Position numbers and translations under genes: made by a program. Below the pieces are notes generated by a model that saw only the letters and a program-made list of their open reading frames with translations, was not told the DNA's origin and did not search any database. Source: an uncultured Bacteroidota bacterium (GTDB lineage: Bacteria; Bacteroidota; Bacteroidia; Flavobacteriales; Flavobacteriaceae). From it: 64,000 bases of DNA. Location: contig CACFJP010000002.1 of assembly GCA_902566635.1 (NCBI GenBank), positions 59,326 to 123,325 of the forward strand, read 5' to 3'. Shown here one piece after another: positions 27,079 to 36,710 of this stretch (its first letter is position 1; the number at the start of each line of letters is the position of its first letter).

Positions 27079-29460
27079 CTAGAATCGGTAAGTTAATCCG
27101 AGTGTATATGTTCTACCATAACCAATGTCAACGCTGTTCTCGACGTTTACTCCTTTGTAGCTATAAGTCGAAGGAGTCATAGGGTCAGCATCAAACATTT
27201 GCTCGATATAAAACTCATCGAAAAGGTTGTAAACGGACAACCTTGCTTGAAGTGAATTATCACCAACGGGAATCCGATAGTTTAAAGATGCATCGACTAG
27301 AGTGTAATTTGGAAGTTTAGGTGTCCCATTGTTATCAGACGTAGAGAAAACACCTGGTAATCCATTAACACCATCTTCAAAATCAGCGTAGCCATATAAA
27401 TCAGCATAGTGATTTAAAGAGATATCAAAAGTAGATACATCGCTAATCACATGTGTCAATTCAAAACCTCCAGTTGTTTGGGCAGCAGAACCAACTTTAA
27501 CGTCTTTAAGATATAAGGTTCCTCCTTGTGAAATTTCAGTCCCAGATTCATTAAAAGTAGTAGAAGTTACATTAGAGTTGTATACCCAATCTCCGATAGA
27601 TGCATATGCTCTAAGCATAAAATTAGAGGAGGGTCTATACATCAACTGAGCTTCTACACCAGAGTGGACTTGGCTGATTGGACTTGTTTTTGAAAAACTT
27701 TGCAACTGACCATTTTCAAAACTAGACGATGTTAGGACTCTATTATCCCAAGTTGTTGTGTAGAAGTCAACAATCGCTTTAAAATTGCTAGACTCGTATG
27801 TATACCCCAATTCAAACCCAGTAATTTCTTCATTTACAACATCAGGGTTCAAATCGTTCGAATATCTCTCGTTACTAAAGAGATTCGAGTGGAAAGGCTG
27901 ACGATCATAAAATCCAAAGTTTGCATAAACCGAAGAGGATGAAGATAAATCAATCGAGGCACCGAGCTTTATATTAAACCCTTGATTTGTTACTTTTTCA
28001 GCTTTGCCAAGATCAAACATAAAGTCTTCTTTCTGATGCGATTGAGAAGAAACATTTGTCGATACATATAAAGAAGAACTATCTCCTTTATATTCAAGCT
28101 GAGCAAACGCACCAATGTAGTTTATGATTTCCTCATAGTCATATGAAATGGCATATTCGCTTCTATCACCAGTCTCAATATCTCCAAAAACCTCCCAGGG
28201 GTTGTAAGACACAGATTTTGTTGCGCCTTTATAAGATGAAAGCCCTAAAAAGTTGACAGGCGTTCTAAAGTGGATTCCATTATACAATCGTCCATCTAGA
28301 CCGACATTTAGCGTAAGGTTGTCAGAAAGATCGGTATTATAATTTGTTACAAAACCGTACCAGTTGTGAGAGTTGATGGATGCCTTGATGATACCACCAT
28401 TACCAGAATAGCTAGGATCTATATTTTGAGCAACTACAGCGTCATAATCAAGGTAATTAAAATCCATATCTTCATCAGCGGTAGAGTTTGCAGCGCCATA
28501 AAAATCTCCTTCGGGATATGCAAAACCTCCACGTCCATTAGAACCATAAACAACAGTTGACAGAGAACTGTTATCGTCTATGTTCCAATCCCATGAGATG
28601 TTATAAAGCGGCTTGTGGTAAAAGTTTCTTCCCCATGGAATTTTTTCACCATCTAAATAACCACCACCATCTGAAAAATCTCTTCCATATTCAATGAATG
28701 ATCCCAGCGAATCTTGACCGCCAGCACCATGCCATTGAGGAGCCCCTGTAATAAACATATTGAAGATATGATTGTCGTTTGGCTTATATCCAATAGAGAA
28801 GTAATATGTTTGCCCTTGACCTTGTGAAAACCAATGGTTTCCATCCCCTGACCAGTGTCCCAAAAGCATAGAAAATGCCCAGCCATTGTCATTCAAACCA
28901 GTTGACAAATAAGCTGAATTTCTGAAGTAGTTGTTTGAACCAGCCATGGATTTATAAAATCCACCAGCTTGTTGATCGACAGTTTTTGTTATAATATTTA
29001 CTGTACCACCAACTGAAGACACAGCAAGTTTAGATGCACCCAAACCACGTTGAATTTCAACTTCTTCGGCAACATCCATTAGGCCACTCCAGTTTGACCA
29101 GTAAACTTTACCATCTTCAACAGCATTTACCGGCTGACCGTTAATCATAAAGGCAATGTTGGTTTGTTCAAAACCCCTTAGAAACATATTTCCATCACCA
29201 AATCCACCACCTCTGTTGACTGTAATTGAAGGAGTCGATCGCATGGTTTCTATGAGATCAAAGTATCCTCCCTTTTTTTCAATATCACTTGCAGTTATTG
29301 TACTCACAGCAATAGGGGTAACCCTATCCTTCGCAAGGTCGATAATTCCACCCATAACCTCAACTTCATCAAGATCAGTCACAAGAATGGAATCTTTTGC
29401 TTGTTGAGCGTATGAAATGCTCAGCATCATTATAAATACTGTATAAATTAGTTTTTTCAT
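27079..29460 (-). CDS. TonB-dependent outer-membrane receptor
   Basis: 793 residues: signal peptide (1-19, ending SYAQQ), plug domain (about 48-160, with GGGFGDGNMFLRGFEQTNIAFMINGQ and SSVGGTVNIITK), then a 22-strand-type barrel ending in the aromatic residue of YGRTYTLGLTYRF. It lacks the N-terminal carboxypeptidase-like domain of the other two receptors and resembles iron-complex receptors. The ligand cannot be read from the sequence. Barrel repeats rich in Tyr, Asn and Ser are normal. It has its own upstream gap (88 bp) after pgi. Confidence 0.9.
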   Translation of the reverse strand: MKKLIYTVFIMMLSISYAQQAKDSILVTDLDEVEVMGGIIDLAKDRVTPIAVSTITASDIEKKGGYFDLIETMRSTPSITVNRGGGFGDGNMFLRGFEQTNIAFMINGQPVNAVEDGKVYWSNWSGLMDVAEEVEIQRGLGASKLAVSSVGGTVNIITKTVDQQAGGFYKSMAGSNNYFRNSAYLSTGLNDNGWAFSMLLGHWSGDGNHWFSQGQGQTYYFSIGYKPNDNHIFNMFITGAPQWHGAGGQDSLGSFIEYGRDFSDGGGYLDGEKIPWGRNFYHKPLYNISWDWNIDDNSSLSTVVYGSNGRGGFAYPEGDFYGAANSTADEDMDFNYLDYDAVVAQNIDPSYSGNGGIIKASINSHNWYGFVTNYNTDLSDNLTLNVGLDGRLYNGIHFRTPVNFLGLSSYKGATKSVSYNPWEVFGDIETGDRSEYAISYDYEEIINYIGAFAQLEYKGDSSSLYVSTNVSSQSHQKEDFMFDLGKAEKVTNQGFNIKLGASIDLSSSSSVYANFGFYDRQPFHSNLFSNERYSNDLNPDVVNEEITGFELGYTYESSNFKAIVDFYTTTWDNRVLTSSSFENGQLQSFSKTSPISQVHSGVEAQLMYRPSSNFMLRAYASIGDWVYNSNVTSTTFNESGTEISQGGTLYLKDVKVGSAAQTTGGFELTHVISDVSTFDISLNHYADLYGYADFEDGVNGLPGVFSTSDNNGTPKLPNYTLVDASLNYRIPVGDNSLQARLSVYNLFDEFYIEQMFDADPMTPSTYSYKGVNVENSVDIGYGRTYTLGLTYRF

Positions 29461-29548
29461 AAGATTAAATAGTTAAATTAGTTGGTTAAATTTACAAAAA
29501 ACACCAGCCCTGATGTTAACAAATTGTAATGGATTTCTCAACAGTTCA

Positions 29549-31162
29549 TTAACCCTTGTAGGTTCGAAGTAGGCTCGAAGTAGAACTATCGTGTGCGCCC
29601 CCCTTTTTGTTGACAATTTCTTTAAAAATTGTATTCGCCAATTGCTTGCCTAGCTCTACGCCCCATTGGTCATAGCTGTAAATATTCCAAAGAATACCTT
29701 CCACAAAAATTTTGTGCTCATACATCGCAACGAGTTTTCCCAAACTAGAAGGCGTTAGCTTGTCAATCAGCAGGGTCGTTGTAGGCTTGTTTCCAGTAAA
29801 GACTTTAAAGGGTACTAAAGATTCTTCGACTCCCTCATTGCGAACCGTTTTTTCTGTTTTTCCTTTCATCAAGGCTTCGGTTTGTGCAAAAAAGTTTGCC
29901 ATCAGTTTGTCGTGGTGATCTTGCTTGCCGTGCAGGGGTGTTTTAAAACCGATAAAATGTGCAGGGATCAGCTTGGTTCCTTGATGAATCAATTGGAAAA
30001 AGGCATGTTGGGAATTGGTGCCTGGCTCCCCCCAAATCAGATTTCCTGTTTGATAGTCAACAGCATTGCCCTCGCGGTCAACACTCTTCCCATTGCTCTC
30101 CATGATGCCTTGTTGCAAGTAGGCAGGCAGTCGGTGGAGGTATTGGGTGTAAGGGATAATCGCTTCGCTTTCTGCTCCGTAAAAGTTATTGTACCACAAG
30201 GTGATCAGCGCAAGGACGACAGGGATGTTTTCATGCAAAGGCGTGTTCGCAAAATGTGTATCCATGGCGTGAGCCCCTTGAAGAAGTTCTTCAAAATGAT
30301 TAGGACCAACACCTAGGGCAATCGATAGTCCGACAGCGCTCCACAAGGAAAAACGCCCACCAACCCAATCGTTCATTGGAAACACATTGTTGGGATCAAT
30401 TCCAAAGTCGTTGATCATTTGCAAATTGGTTGATACTGCTACAAAGTGATTGGCTACAGCCTTTTCTCCGAGGGCATCCACCAGCCACTGTTTGGCAGTG
30501 GTAGCATTGCTCAAGGTTTCTTGGGTGGTAAAGGACTTCGACACCACCACAAACAGAGTTGTTTCTGGGTTTAGGTTCTGAAGGACTTCAATTACATGAT
30601 CCCCATCCACGTTGGACATAAAGTGCAAGTTGAGATGGGTTTTATAATATGCAAGTGCTTCTGTAATCATCATAGGCCCTAAGTCCGAACCTCCGATGCC
30701 GATGTTCACGACGTCGGTAAAAGCTTGTCCGTTGCTGCTGGTAATGCTTCCGTCAATCACCCCTTGGCTAAAGCTTTTGATTTGATCGATGACGGCATGA
30801 ACGCCTGGAATAATATTTTCATTATCCACTCGAACATCCTGATTGCTAGGGGCACGTAGGGCAGTGTGTAGTACTGCTCTCCCCTCTGTAGCGTTGATCA
30901 TCGACCCACCAAAGTAGTGATTCATCGCTTCTTTGAGTTGGCATTCTTCTGCGAGTGCAGTCAATAGATCGAGGGTCTCTTGCGTCAGGTGATTTTTGGA
31001 AAAATCGACATAAAAATCTTCCCAACTAATGCGAAACTGCTCTCCCCGTTTGGGGTCATTCGCAAAAAGGTTTTGCAGCGATACACCCTGTGTTTCTTTA
31101 CAGTGTTTCTGTAGTTTTTTCCAAGCTGCTGTCGTCGTTGGATTGATTGTTGGTAATGGCAT
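29549..31162 (-). CDS. pgi: glucose-6-phosphate isomerase
   Basis: 537 residues from ATG 31162 (MPLPTINPTTTAAWKKL); the ORF track start is a TTG eight codons upstream. Signature regions GIGGSDLGPMM, DDWVGGRFSLW-like NDWVGGRFSLWSAVGLS, and NSQHAFFQLIHQGT are present. It interconverts glucose- and fructose-6-phosphate. The 5' end overlaps the 3' end of the upstream peptidase gene by 65 nt, an unusually long overlap. Confidence 0.96.
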   Translation of the reverse strand: MPLPTINPTTTAAWKKLQKHCKETQGVSLQNLFANDPKRGEQFRISWEDFYVDFSKNHLTQETLDLLTALAEECQLKEAMNHYFGGSMINATEGRAVLHTALRAPSNQDVRVDNENIIPGVHAVIDQIKSFSQGVIDGSITSSNGQAFTDVVNIGIGGSDLGPMMITEALAYYKTHLNLHFMSNVDGDHVIEVLQNLNPETTLFVVVSKSFTTQETLSNATTAKQWLVDALGEKAVANHFVAVSTNLQMINDFGIDPNNVFPMNDWVGGRFSLWSAVGLSIALGVGPNHFEELLQGAHAMDTHFANTPLHENIPVVLALITLWYNNFYGAESEAIIPYTQYLHRLPAYLQQGIMESNGKSVDREGNAVDYQTGNLIWGEPGTNSQHAFFQLIHQGTKLIPAHFIGFKTPLHGKQDHHDKLMANFFAQTEALMKGKTEKTVRNEGVEESLVPFKVFTGNKPTTTLLIDKLTPSSLGKLVAMYEHKIFVEGILWNIYSYDQWGVELGKQLANTIFKEIVNKKGGAHDSSTSSLLRTYKG

Positions 31163-32393
31163 TGGTATTTGTTTTTTGTTCTTCAAAATAAATGCAATCG
31201 AGTTTGTCCTTCCATGGAATCATATGCTGCAAATATGCATCTTTCAATTCACTTGCAATGGGTTTGGCGTCGGGTAATTTGGTTTTAAACGGATCGACCT
31301 GTTTTCCATTTTTCCAAAAACGATAGCACACATGCGGACCTGAGGTATATCCAGTCATTCCGACCGTGCCGATATAATCCCCTTGATTGACATATTTACC
31401 TACGCGAACCCCTCTTTTTTTCATGTGGAGGTACTGGGTCGAATAGGTTGCATTATGACGGATGGTTACATAATTACCATTCCCTCGAGTATAGCCTGAC
31501 TTGACAACTGTTCCTGCTGCTGTTGCGCGAATGGGCGTACCGACAGGAGCAGCAAAGTCTGTTCCCAAATGGGGTTTGACACGACCATAATAAGCAATGC
31601 GACGTTTGGTGTTATAGCGAGATGAAATCCGTGAAAAATTGACAGGTGCTCGTAAAAAGGCACGACGAAGATTTTTCCCTTTTTCATCAAAAAATTCAGT
31701 GATTTCACGAACAGAATCCGATTCGAATTCGATGGCGTAAATCGGTTTTCCACGATGCTCAAAATAAGCAGCATGCACCCTGTTGTGCCCCACAAAAACA
31801 GAGTCATTTACATATTTTTCCGTGTAAAGTACCTTGAACCGATCGCCTTTTTCCAAGCGGAAGAAGTCGATTGTCCAAGCGTAGATATCTGACATATCAT
31901 AGGCAACCAGTGGACTGAGGCCTTGTTCGTCAAGAGTTTCATACAAGGAGCTATTGATGACGCCCCAGGCTTGGCGTTCGAGTAGCTTGACTTCTTTTTG
32001 GTCTTTTTTTGCCCACAGAGAATCGCTGAGTTTGACGGTTACATAGTCAATTGCGCTGGGCTGATAAATCAAAAATTCTGGGGTTTGCAATGAATCCTTT
32101 CTGCGCAGTATGGTATAGGGTCTTCCTGTGCGGATTTTACGAAAGTTATATGCCTTTTTCGCAACAGTATTGATGTTGTAAATCTGTGGATAATAGATGC
32201 CATATTTTTCCAAAATCCCACCAAAGCTATCTCCACGCACTACAGTATCTCTCACCACATGATAGTTGTTGAGTAAAAAACCAAACTCATAGACTTGTGG
32301 TTCAACTGATTTTGCAGGTTCACGTTCTGCACGCGACCCACAGGCCGAAACAAAACCAGCCAAAACAATCAAAAGTATAAAGTGTTTATTCAT
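31098..32393 (-). CDS. LytM (M23) peptidase lipoprotein
   Basis: 431 residues. Lipobox in VLAGFVSACGS; a LysM-like/OapA segment follows with VVRGDSFGGILEKYGI, and the C-terminal M23 domain (about 275-385) keeps all zinc ligands: KPHLGTDFAAP (H-x3-D) and QYLHMKKRG (HxH). It should therefore cut peptidoglycan cross-links, unlike the degenerate EnvC-like protein at 10.6 kb. A 45-residue polar tail (TNTNAITNNQSNDDSS) extends past the domain and overlaps pgi. Confidence 0.9.
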   Translation of the reverse strand: MNKHFILLIVLAGFVSACGSRAEREPAKSVEPQVYEFGFLLNNYHVVRDTVVRGDSFGGILEKYGIYYPQIYNINTVAKKAYNFRKIRTGRPYTILRRKDSLQTPEFLIYQPSAIDYVTVKLSDSLWAKKDQKEVKLLERQAWGVINSSLYETLDEQGLSPLVAYDMSDIYAWTIDFFRLEKGDRFKVLYTEKYVNDSVFVGHNRVHAAYFEHRGKPIYAIEFESDSVREITEFFDEKGKNLRRAFLRAPVNFSRISSRYNTKRRIAYYGRVKPHLGTDFAAPVGTPIRATAAGTVVKSGYTRGNGNYVTIRHNATYSTQYLHMKKRGVRVGKYVNQGDYIGTVGMTGYTSGPHVCYRFWKNGKQVDPFKTKLPDAKPIASELKDAYLQHMIPWKDKLDCIYFEEQKTNTNAITNNQSNDDSSLEKTTETL

Positions 32394-33216
32394 TTACAAT
32401 AATATTAAAGGGGTGTTTTAGACCTTTAAAATCTACTAAATCAACGTCCAGAGAACCCACGCTCAACTCTGCAACAACTTTAATGGGGATTCTATTGTTG
32501 TCATTGCTTACCCAAAGCGACAGTCCACTATTTTTTTTAAAAATTCGCCCTTCTTCAACATAGGGCCGAAATTTGACACAAGGAACCACACCAAACTTGG
32601 TCTTGACGTTTTCATACCCCAGAAATCGAAACTGAAACGCAAATGGTTTTTTGTCATAAATCATATGTAAGGAAGCAGTCTCTCCAACTTGAATCCCCTC
32701 CAAATCAAAATGGTTTCTCAAAAAATAAAAGGTAGAAACCAGGTCTTGTAGGTTTGGGGCAAAGCTAATCTCAGTTTTGGTTTTTCTCAGCAAATCGTGC
32801 ATAATGCCCGATTGATTATTGTGGTCAAAGTCAATTTCAACATGACGTTTATAGTTTCCCTCTGAAATATTGCGTACAAAACGAATGGGGCGAACAATAT
32901 CTTTTTCAAAATAACTATCAAAGTAGTCATCGACTTTAAAAAACCAACGTGCAAAGCCTGTTGTTTTTCCAGTCGCAGCAACATGATAAACAGCTTGGTC
33001 TTTGAAGGTTGTTTCGCGAACTGTAGCTATTGCATAACTGGCATTGAGAAAGCCATAGCGCATCCGAAATTGAAACCATTCACCGTCTTGAAAAGCATCA
33101 TTGACCTTTTGATCTATAACGATGCGATTGGGTTGGATGGGGTCGCCAGTGTTTAATTGGGCAATAGCACCTGGAAAAAAGATGAGGAAAAGGATGAAAT
33201 GTTGAATCAAATACAT
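32386..33216 (-). CDS. DUF3108 exported protein
   Basis: 276 residues from ATG 33216 (MYLIQHFILFLIFFPGAIAQ); the TTG start in the track lies inside a promoter-like box. After the signal peptide comes a beta-rich DUF3108 domain with GEWFQFRMRYGFLNASYA, EISEGNYKRHVEIDFDH-like NISEGNYKRHVEIDFDH and FRPYVEEGRIFKKNSGLSLWVSNDNNR. Function is unknown; the fold resembles lipoprotein-carrier folds. It overlaps the LytM gene by 8 nt, so the two are coupled and likely act together at the envelope. Confidence 0.8.
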   Translation of the reverse strand: MYLIQHFILFLIFFPGAIAQLNTGDPIQPNRIVIDQKVNDAFQDGEWFQFRMRYGFLNASYAIATVRETTFKDQAVYHVAATGKTTGFARWFFKVDDYFDSYFEKDIVRPIRFVRNISEGNYKRHVEIDFDHNNQSGIMHDLLRKTKTEISFAPNLQDLVSTFYFLRNHFDLEGIQVGETASLHMIYDKKPFAFQFRFLGYENVKTKFGVVPCVKFRPYVEEGRIFKKNSGLSLWVSNDNNRIPIKVVAELSVGSLDVDLVDFKGLKHPFNIIVNE

Positions 33217-33222
33217 CAATAA

Positions 33223-33230
33223 CAAAATTA
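33223..33230 (-). promoter_or_regulatory. -7 box immediately before DUF3108 gene
   Basis: The minus strand reads TAATTTTG, matching TANNTTTG, with only 6 nt before the ATG. A start site 4-7 nt downstream of such boxes would give an almost leaderless mRNA. Confidence 0.45.
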
Positions 33231-33278
33231 AAAAATTCCCTTAACAAGATGATTTGTTAAAATGTTAAATGTGAAGTT

Positions 33279-35087
33279 TTATTTCGTCTTCTCTTTCACA
33301 GGGTGAAAATAGGAATAAAGTTCTTTGGCTTTTGCCGTTCCAATCGCTGCACCTAGATCTTTCAACTCAGCTTCTTTGATTCGCTTGACGGACTTAAACA
33401 CTTTGAGCAGTTTGATGATTGTTTTTTCTCCGATGCCGGGGATGTTGTCAAGCGAGGAAGAAACAGCATGTTTGCTTCTTCTATTTCGATGCAGTCGCAC
33501 ACCAAAGCGATGGGCTTCGTTTCGCAATTGTTGAATAATTTTAAGCGTTTCAGATCGTTTGTCAAGGTACATTGGAATGGGGTCGTTTGGGTAATAGATT
33601 TCTTCCAGTCGTTTGGCAATGCCAATCATTGCAATTTTGTTGCGCAATCCTAGGGCATCAATACTGAGTAAAGCAGAGCTCAACTGCCCTTTACCACCAT
33701 CGATCACAATTAGCTTTGGGAGGCTTTGTTTTTCCTCCAGAAGGCGTTTGTATCGACGATAAATGACCTCTTCCATCGAGGCATAGTCATTGGCACCAGT
33801 GACTGTTTTGATGATGTAGTGACGATACTCCTTTTTGGCAGGCTTGGTGTTGCGAAACACCACACAGGCAGCAACAGGGTTACTCCCTTGAATGTTGGAG
33901 TTGTCAAAACACTCGATATGGTCAGGCAACACTCGTAGGCGAAGGTCTTTTTTCATTTGACTGAGCAAACGATTGGTGTGTTGCTGTGGGTCAGAAATTT
34001 TGATTTGTTTTAGCTGCTCCAAACGCCCTTGCTTGGCATTGCGCAACGATAGGTCCAAGAGCTTTTTTTTCTCTCCTTTTTGGGGGACAGTAACACGAAT
34101 ATCATCTCCCAAGTCGATGGTAACAGGTAAGATTACATCTTTGGAGTTGGATTGAAATCGGCGGCGCAGCTCCACCACCACTACTCGAAGGACATCCTCA
34201 TCGCTTTCTTCCAGTTTCTTTTTGATTTCCATGTTGTGAAAGCGAACAATCGATCCATATGCCACATGAAGATAGTTGACAAAAGCAGTATGTTCATCAC
34301 TGATCATAGTACACACATCCACATTGCTGATAGTGGCACTGACCACAGCAGATTTGGATTGATAATTGGTTAGAATATCGATTTTATTTTTTTGCTTCTG
34401 TGCCTCTTCATAGTCAAGCACATCAGCAGCAAGTTTCATCTTTTGTTTAAACCCTCGAATCGCCTCGCTAAAATTACCACGCAATAAGGCCCTGATTTGA
34501 CTGATTTGATGGTCATAGTCACTCTCACTTTGCTCGCCCACACAACCACCCAAGCAATTTCCGATATGGTATTCCAAACAGACTTTATAGTTTTTGGTTT
34601 GGATCGACTCTTTTCGCAAATCATAAGAGCAGTTTCGAAGTGGATAGAGCTCTTGAATGAGATCTATCAGCAAACGAACAGTTTTGAAATTGGTAAACGG
34701 CCCAAAATACTCAGACCCATCTTTGATGATTTTTCGGGTAGTGAACACTCTTGGGAAAGCCTCATTTTTAATGCAGATCCAAGGATAGGTTTTATCATCT
34801 CTCAACAGGATATTGTAGCGCGGTTGATGTTCTTTAATCAGGGTGTTTTCCAAAATCAATGCGTCAGATTCGGTCGGCACAACGATATGTTTGATCGATA
34901 CGATATTCTTGACGAGCCTTTGGGTTTTTTTCGAATCGACTTGTTTTCGAAAATAAGAAGACACTCGGTTTTTGAGGTTTTTGGCTTTGCCGACATAAAT
35001 AATTTTCTCTTGTTTGTCATAAAACTGATATACCCCTGGCTGATTGGGAAGGGCTTGCACATGAAGTTTTATCGCATCTTTCGGCAT
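33279..35087 (-). CDS. uvrC: UvrABC excinuclease subunit C
   Basis: 602 residues. N-terminal GIY-YIG nuclease (PGVYQFYDKQEKIIYVGKAKNLKNRVSSY, about 14-42), a Cys-bearing region (NCSYDLRKESIQTKNYKVCLEYHIGNC), the UVR helix pair near 205-240, the RNase H-like second nuclease (ECFDNSNIQGSNPVAACVVF), and C-terminal helix-hairpin-helix motifs (LDNIPGIGEKTI). It makes both incisions in nucleotide excision repair. It is divergent from the cyclo-ligase gene with a 41-bp gap. Confidence 0.97.
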   Translation of the reverse strand: MPKDAIKLHVQALPNQPGVYQFYDKQEKIIYVGKAKNLKNRVSSYFRKQVDSKKTQRLVKNIVSIKHIVVPTESDALILENTLIKEHQPRYNILLRDDKTYPWICIKNEAFPRVFTTRKIIKDGSEYFGPFTNFKTVRLLIDLIQELYPLRNCSYDLRKESIQTKNYKVCLEYHIGNCLGGCVGEQSESDYDHQISQIRALLRGNFSEAIRGFKQKMKLAADVLDYEEAQKQKNKIDILTNYQSKSAVVSATISNVDVCTMISDEHTAFVNYLHVAYGSIVRFHNMEIKKKLEESDEDVLRVVVVELRRRFQSNSKDVILPVTIDLGDDIRVTVPQKGEKKKLLDLSLRNAKQGRLEQLKQIKISDPQQHTNRLLSQMKKDLRLRVLPDHIECFDNSNIQGSNPVAACVVFRNTKPAKKEYRHYIIKTVTGANDYASMEEVIYRRYKRLLEEKQSLPKLIVIDGGKGQLSSALLSIDALGLRNKIAMIGIAKRLEEIYYPNDPIPMYLDKRSETLKIIQQLRNEAHRFGVRLHRNRRSKHAVSSSLDNIPGIGEKTIIKLLKVFKSVKRIKEAELKDLGAAIGTAKAKELYSYFHPVKEKTK

Positions 35088-35128
35088 GTGACGAAATTAA
35101 TTATTTTATTTGTGTTCAATCCATACCA

Positions 35129-35692
35129 ATGACAAAAGCAGAGGCTCGACGATATCATCTAGATTTGCGCAAACAGCTCACCCCCTCACAAATGCAAAAA
35201 AAACAGGAGGGATTGATGAAGCATATCAAGCTGTTTGACCTCTCCCAAGTGGGGGTTGTGCATTTGTTTTTATCCATTCAAAAACAGAAAGAAGCCACCA
35301 CCAAAGGGTTGGTTGATTTGTTGTTTGGCATGGGCAAAAAGGTGGTTGTCCCCCGAACCGATTTCGCAACCAAACAGATGACACATTGGGAAATTTTTCC
35401 AGAAATTTCCTTGCAACCAAACAACTACGGCATTCCCGAACCAATTGGAGGAATACCCACACAACCCAGTGTGATTGACCTGGTTTTTGTGCCGCTATTG
35501 GGGTACGATGTCAAGGGACAACGGGTTGGATATGGCCAAGGGTTTTATGACCGATTTCTGAATAGGTGTTCACCACAAACTGTTTTTGTTGGGCTGTCTT
35601 ATTTTCTACCTTGCCCAGAAATCACAGACTGTGAACCGACAGATATTCGTCTTCACAGTTGCATCCATTCTGAAGGGATTATAGAGTTTTAA
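35129..35692 (+). CDS. 5-formyltetrahydrofolate cyclo-ligase
   Basis: 187 residues starting MTKAEARRYHLDLRKQL, with the phosphate-binding GYDVKGQRVGYGQGFYDRFL loop near residues 130-150. It converts 5-formyl-THF to 5,10-methenyl-THF using ATP. A single-gene unit between uvrC and lspA; its stop overlaps the lspA stop by 4 nt in convergent orientation. Confidence 0.94.
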   Translation: MTKAEARRYHLDLRKQLTPSQMQKKQEGLMKHIKLFDLSQVGVVHLFLSIQKQKEATTKGLVDLLFGMGKKVVVPRTDFATKQMTHWEIFPEISLQPNNYGIPEPIGGIPTQPSVIDLVFVPLLGYDVKGQRVGYGQGFYDRFLNRCSPQTVFVGLSYFLPCPEITDCEPTDIRLHSCIHSEGIIEF

Positions 35693-36321
35693 TTTTTTGG
35701 AAAAATACGCTTATTGAAGACAAGAATAATCCCAACCCCAATGCTGATGGCTGTATCGGCAAGGTTGAAAACTGGTTCAAAAAAAGTAAAGGATTGCCCC
35801 CCAATCCAAGGCATCCAAGAAGGCCATACCCAAGTAAGCATGGGAAATTGTAGCATATCGACCACATGTCCAAAAAACAAAGGCGCATAACCCCCACCCT
35901 CAGGGAAAAGGCTAGCGACTTGCCCATAACTATTGGAAAACAGAAGGCCGTAAAACAATGAATCGATGATGTTGCCAAGCGCACCAGCAAAGATCAGACA
36001 ACCAGAGAACAGCAATAACTTGTGTTGCTGTTTTTTGATTGCATCCCAAAGCATATAGCCGATAACACTTACAGCAACGATGCGAATGAGTGATAGCAGG
36101 AGCTTGCCAGTATCGTCAGAAATGAAAGGAATAAAGTCACTAAATCGTGTGCCCCATGCCATGCCTTTGTTTTCAATAAAAATCAGGCGAAACCATCCCC
36201 AGTCAACGACGGCATCGGAGCTGTAAACACTCAGTGGAAAGTTGAGTTTGATATAGAACTTTGAACACTGGTCGAGCAGCAGCACTATACCGATGAGGAA
36301 CAAAGATTTTTTGAGGGTCAT
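35689..36321 (-). CDS. lspA: lipoprotein signal peptidase II
   Basis: 210 residues, longer than the ~165 of E. coli because of the extra loop (FPEGGGYAPLFFGHVVDM and following) typical of Bacteroidota. Four membrane helices; the catalytic aspartates lie in GALGNIIDSLFYG and NLADTAISIGV. It cleaves prolipoproteins before the lipid-modified Cys, relevant to the several lipoproteins in this window. It is the last gene of ileS-dksA-lspA, 5 nt after the DksA-like gene. Confidence 0.95.
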   Translation of the reverse strand: MTLKKSLFLIGIVLLLDQCSKFYIKLNFPLSVYSSDAVVDWGWFRLIFIENKGMAWGTRFSDFIPFISDDTGKLLLSLIRIVAVSVIGYMLWDAIKKQQHKLLLFSGCLIFAGALGNIIDSLFYGLLFSNSYGQVASLFPEGGGYAPLFFGHVVDMLQFPMLTWVWPSWMPWIGGQSFTFFEPVFNLADTAISIGVGIILVFNKRIFPKN

Positions 36322-36326
36322 CTATG

Positions 36327-36710
36327 CTATTTCTGCATGTTTTTTGCCTCGATACTCAAAGTGGCGTGTGGTACCAATTTGAGTCGCTCGGGACTGATGA
36401 GCTTTCCTGTGACTCGACAAACACCATAGGTTTTATTTTCGATGCGAATCAAGGCATTTTTTAGATCTCTAATAAATTTTTCTTGCCGAATCGCAAGTTG
36501 AGTATTGGCCTCTTTCGACATGGTTTCTGACCCTTCTTCAAAAGCCTTAAAAGTTGGAGAGGTATCGTCTGTGCCGTTGTTGCTATTGTTCATATAAGCA
36601 CTTCTGATCAGTTCTAAATCATGCTGTGCTTTTGCGATTTTTTCTTCTATTAATCCTTTGAATTCTTCAAGATCCTTTTCTGGGTATCGGTTGATTTCGT
36701 TTGTTTTCAT
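36327..36710 (-). CDS. DksA/TraR-family regulator
   Basis: 127 residues: coiled-coil N-terminal half (LEEFKGLIEEKIAKAQHDLELI), an acidic DDTSPTFKAFEEGSETMSKE segment, and the C-terminal zinc-finger region YGVCRVTGKLISPERLKLVPHATLSIEAK. Only one of the four zinc cysteines remains, as in other Bacteroidota. Such proteins insert into the RNA polymerase secondary channel and alter initiation with ppGpp. It overlaps ileS by 44 nt and lies 5 nt before lspA. Confidence 0.88.
   Translation of the reverse strand: MKTNEINRYPEKDLEEFKGLIEEKIAKAQHDLELIRSAYMNNSNNGTDDTSPTFKAFEEGSETMSKEANTQLAIRQEKFIRDLKNALIRIENKTYGVCRVTGKLISPERLKLVPHATLSIEAKNMQK

Noticed and set aside
34497-35132. 211-residue plus-strand ORF opposite uvrC
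   Set aside because: It lies wholly within the well-supported uvrC gene, has no recognisable motif, and is a shadow of its codon usage.
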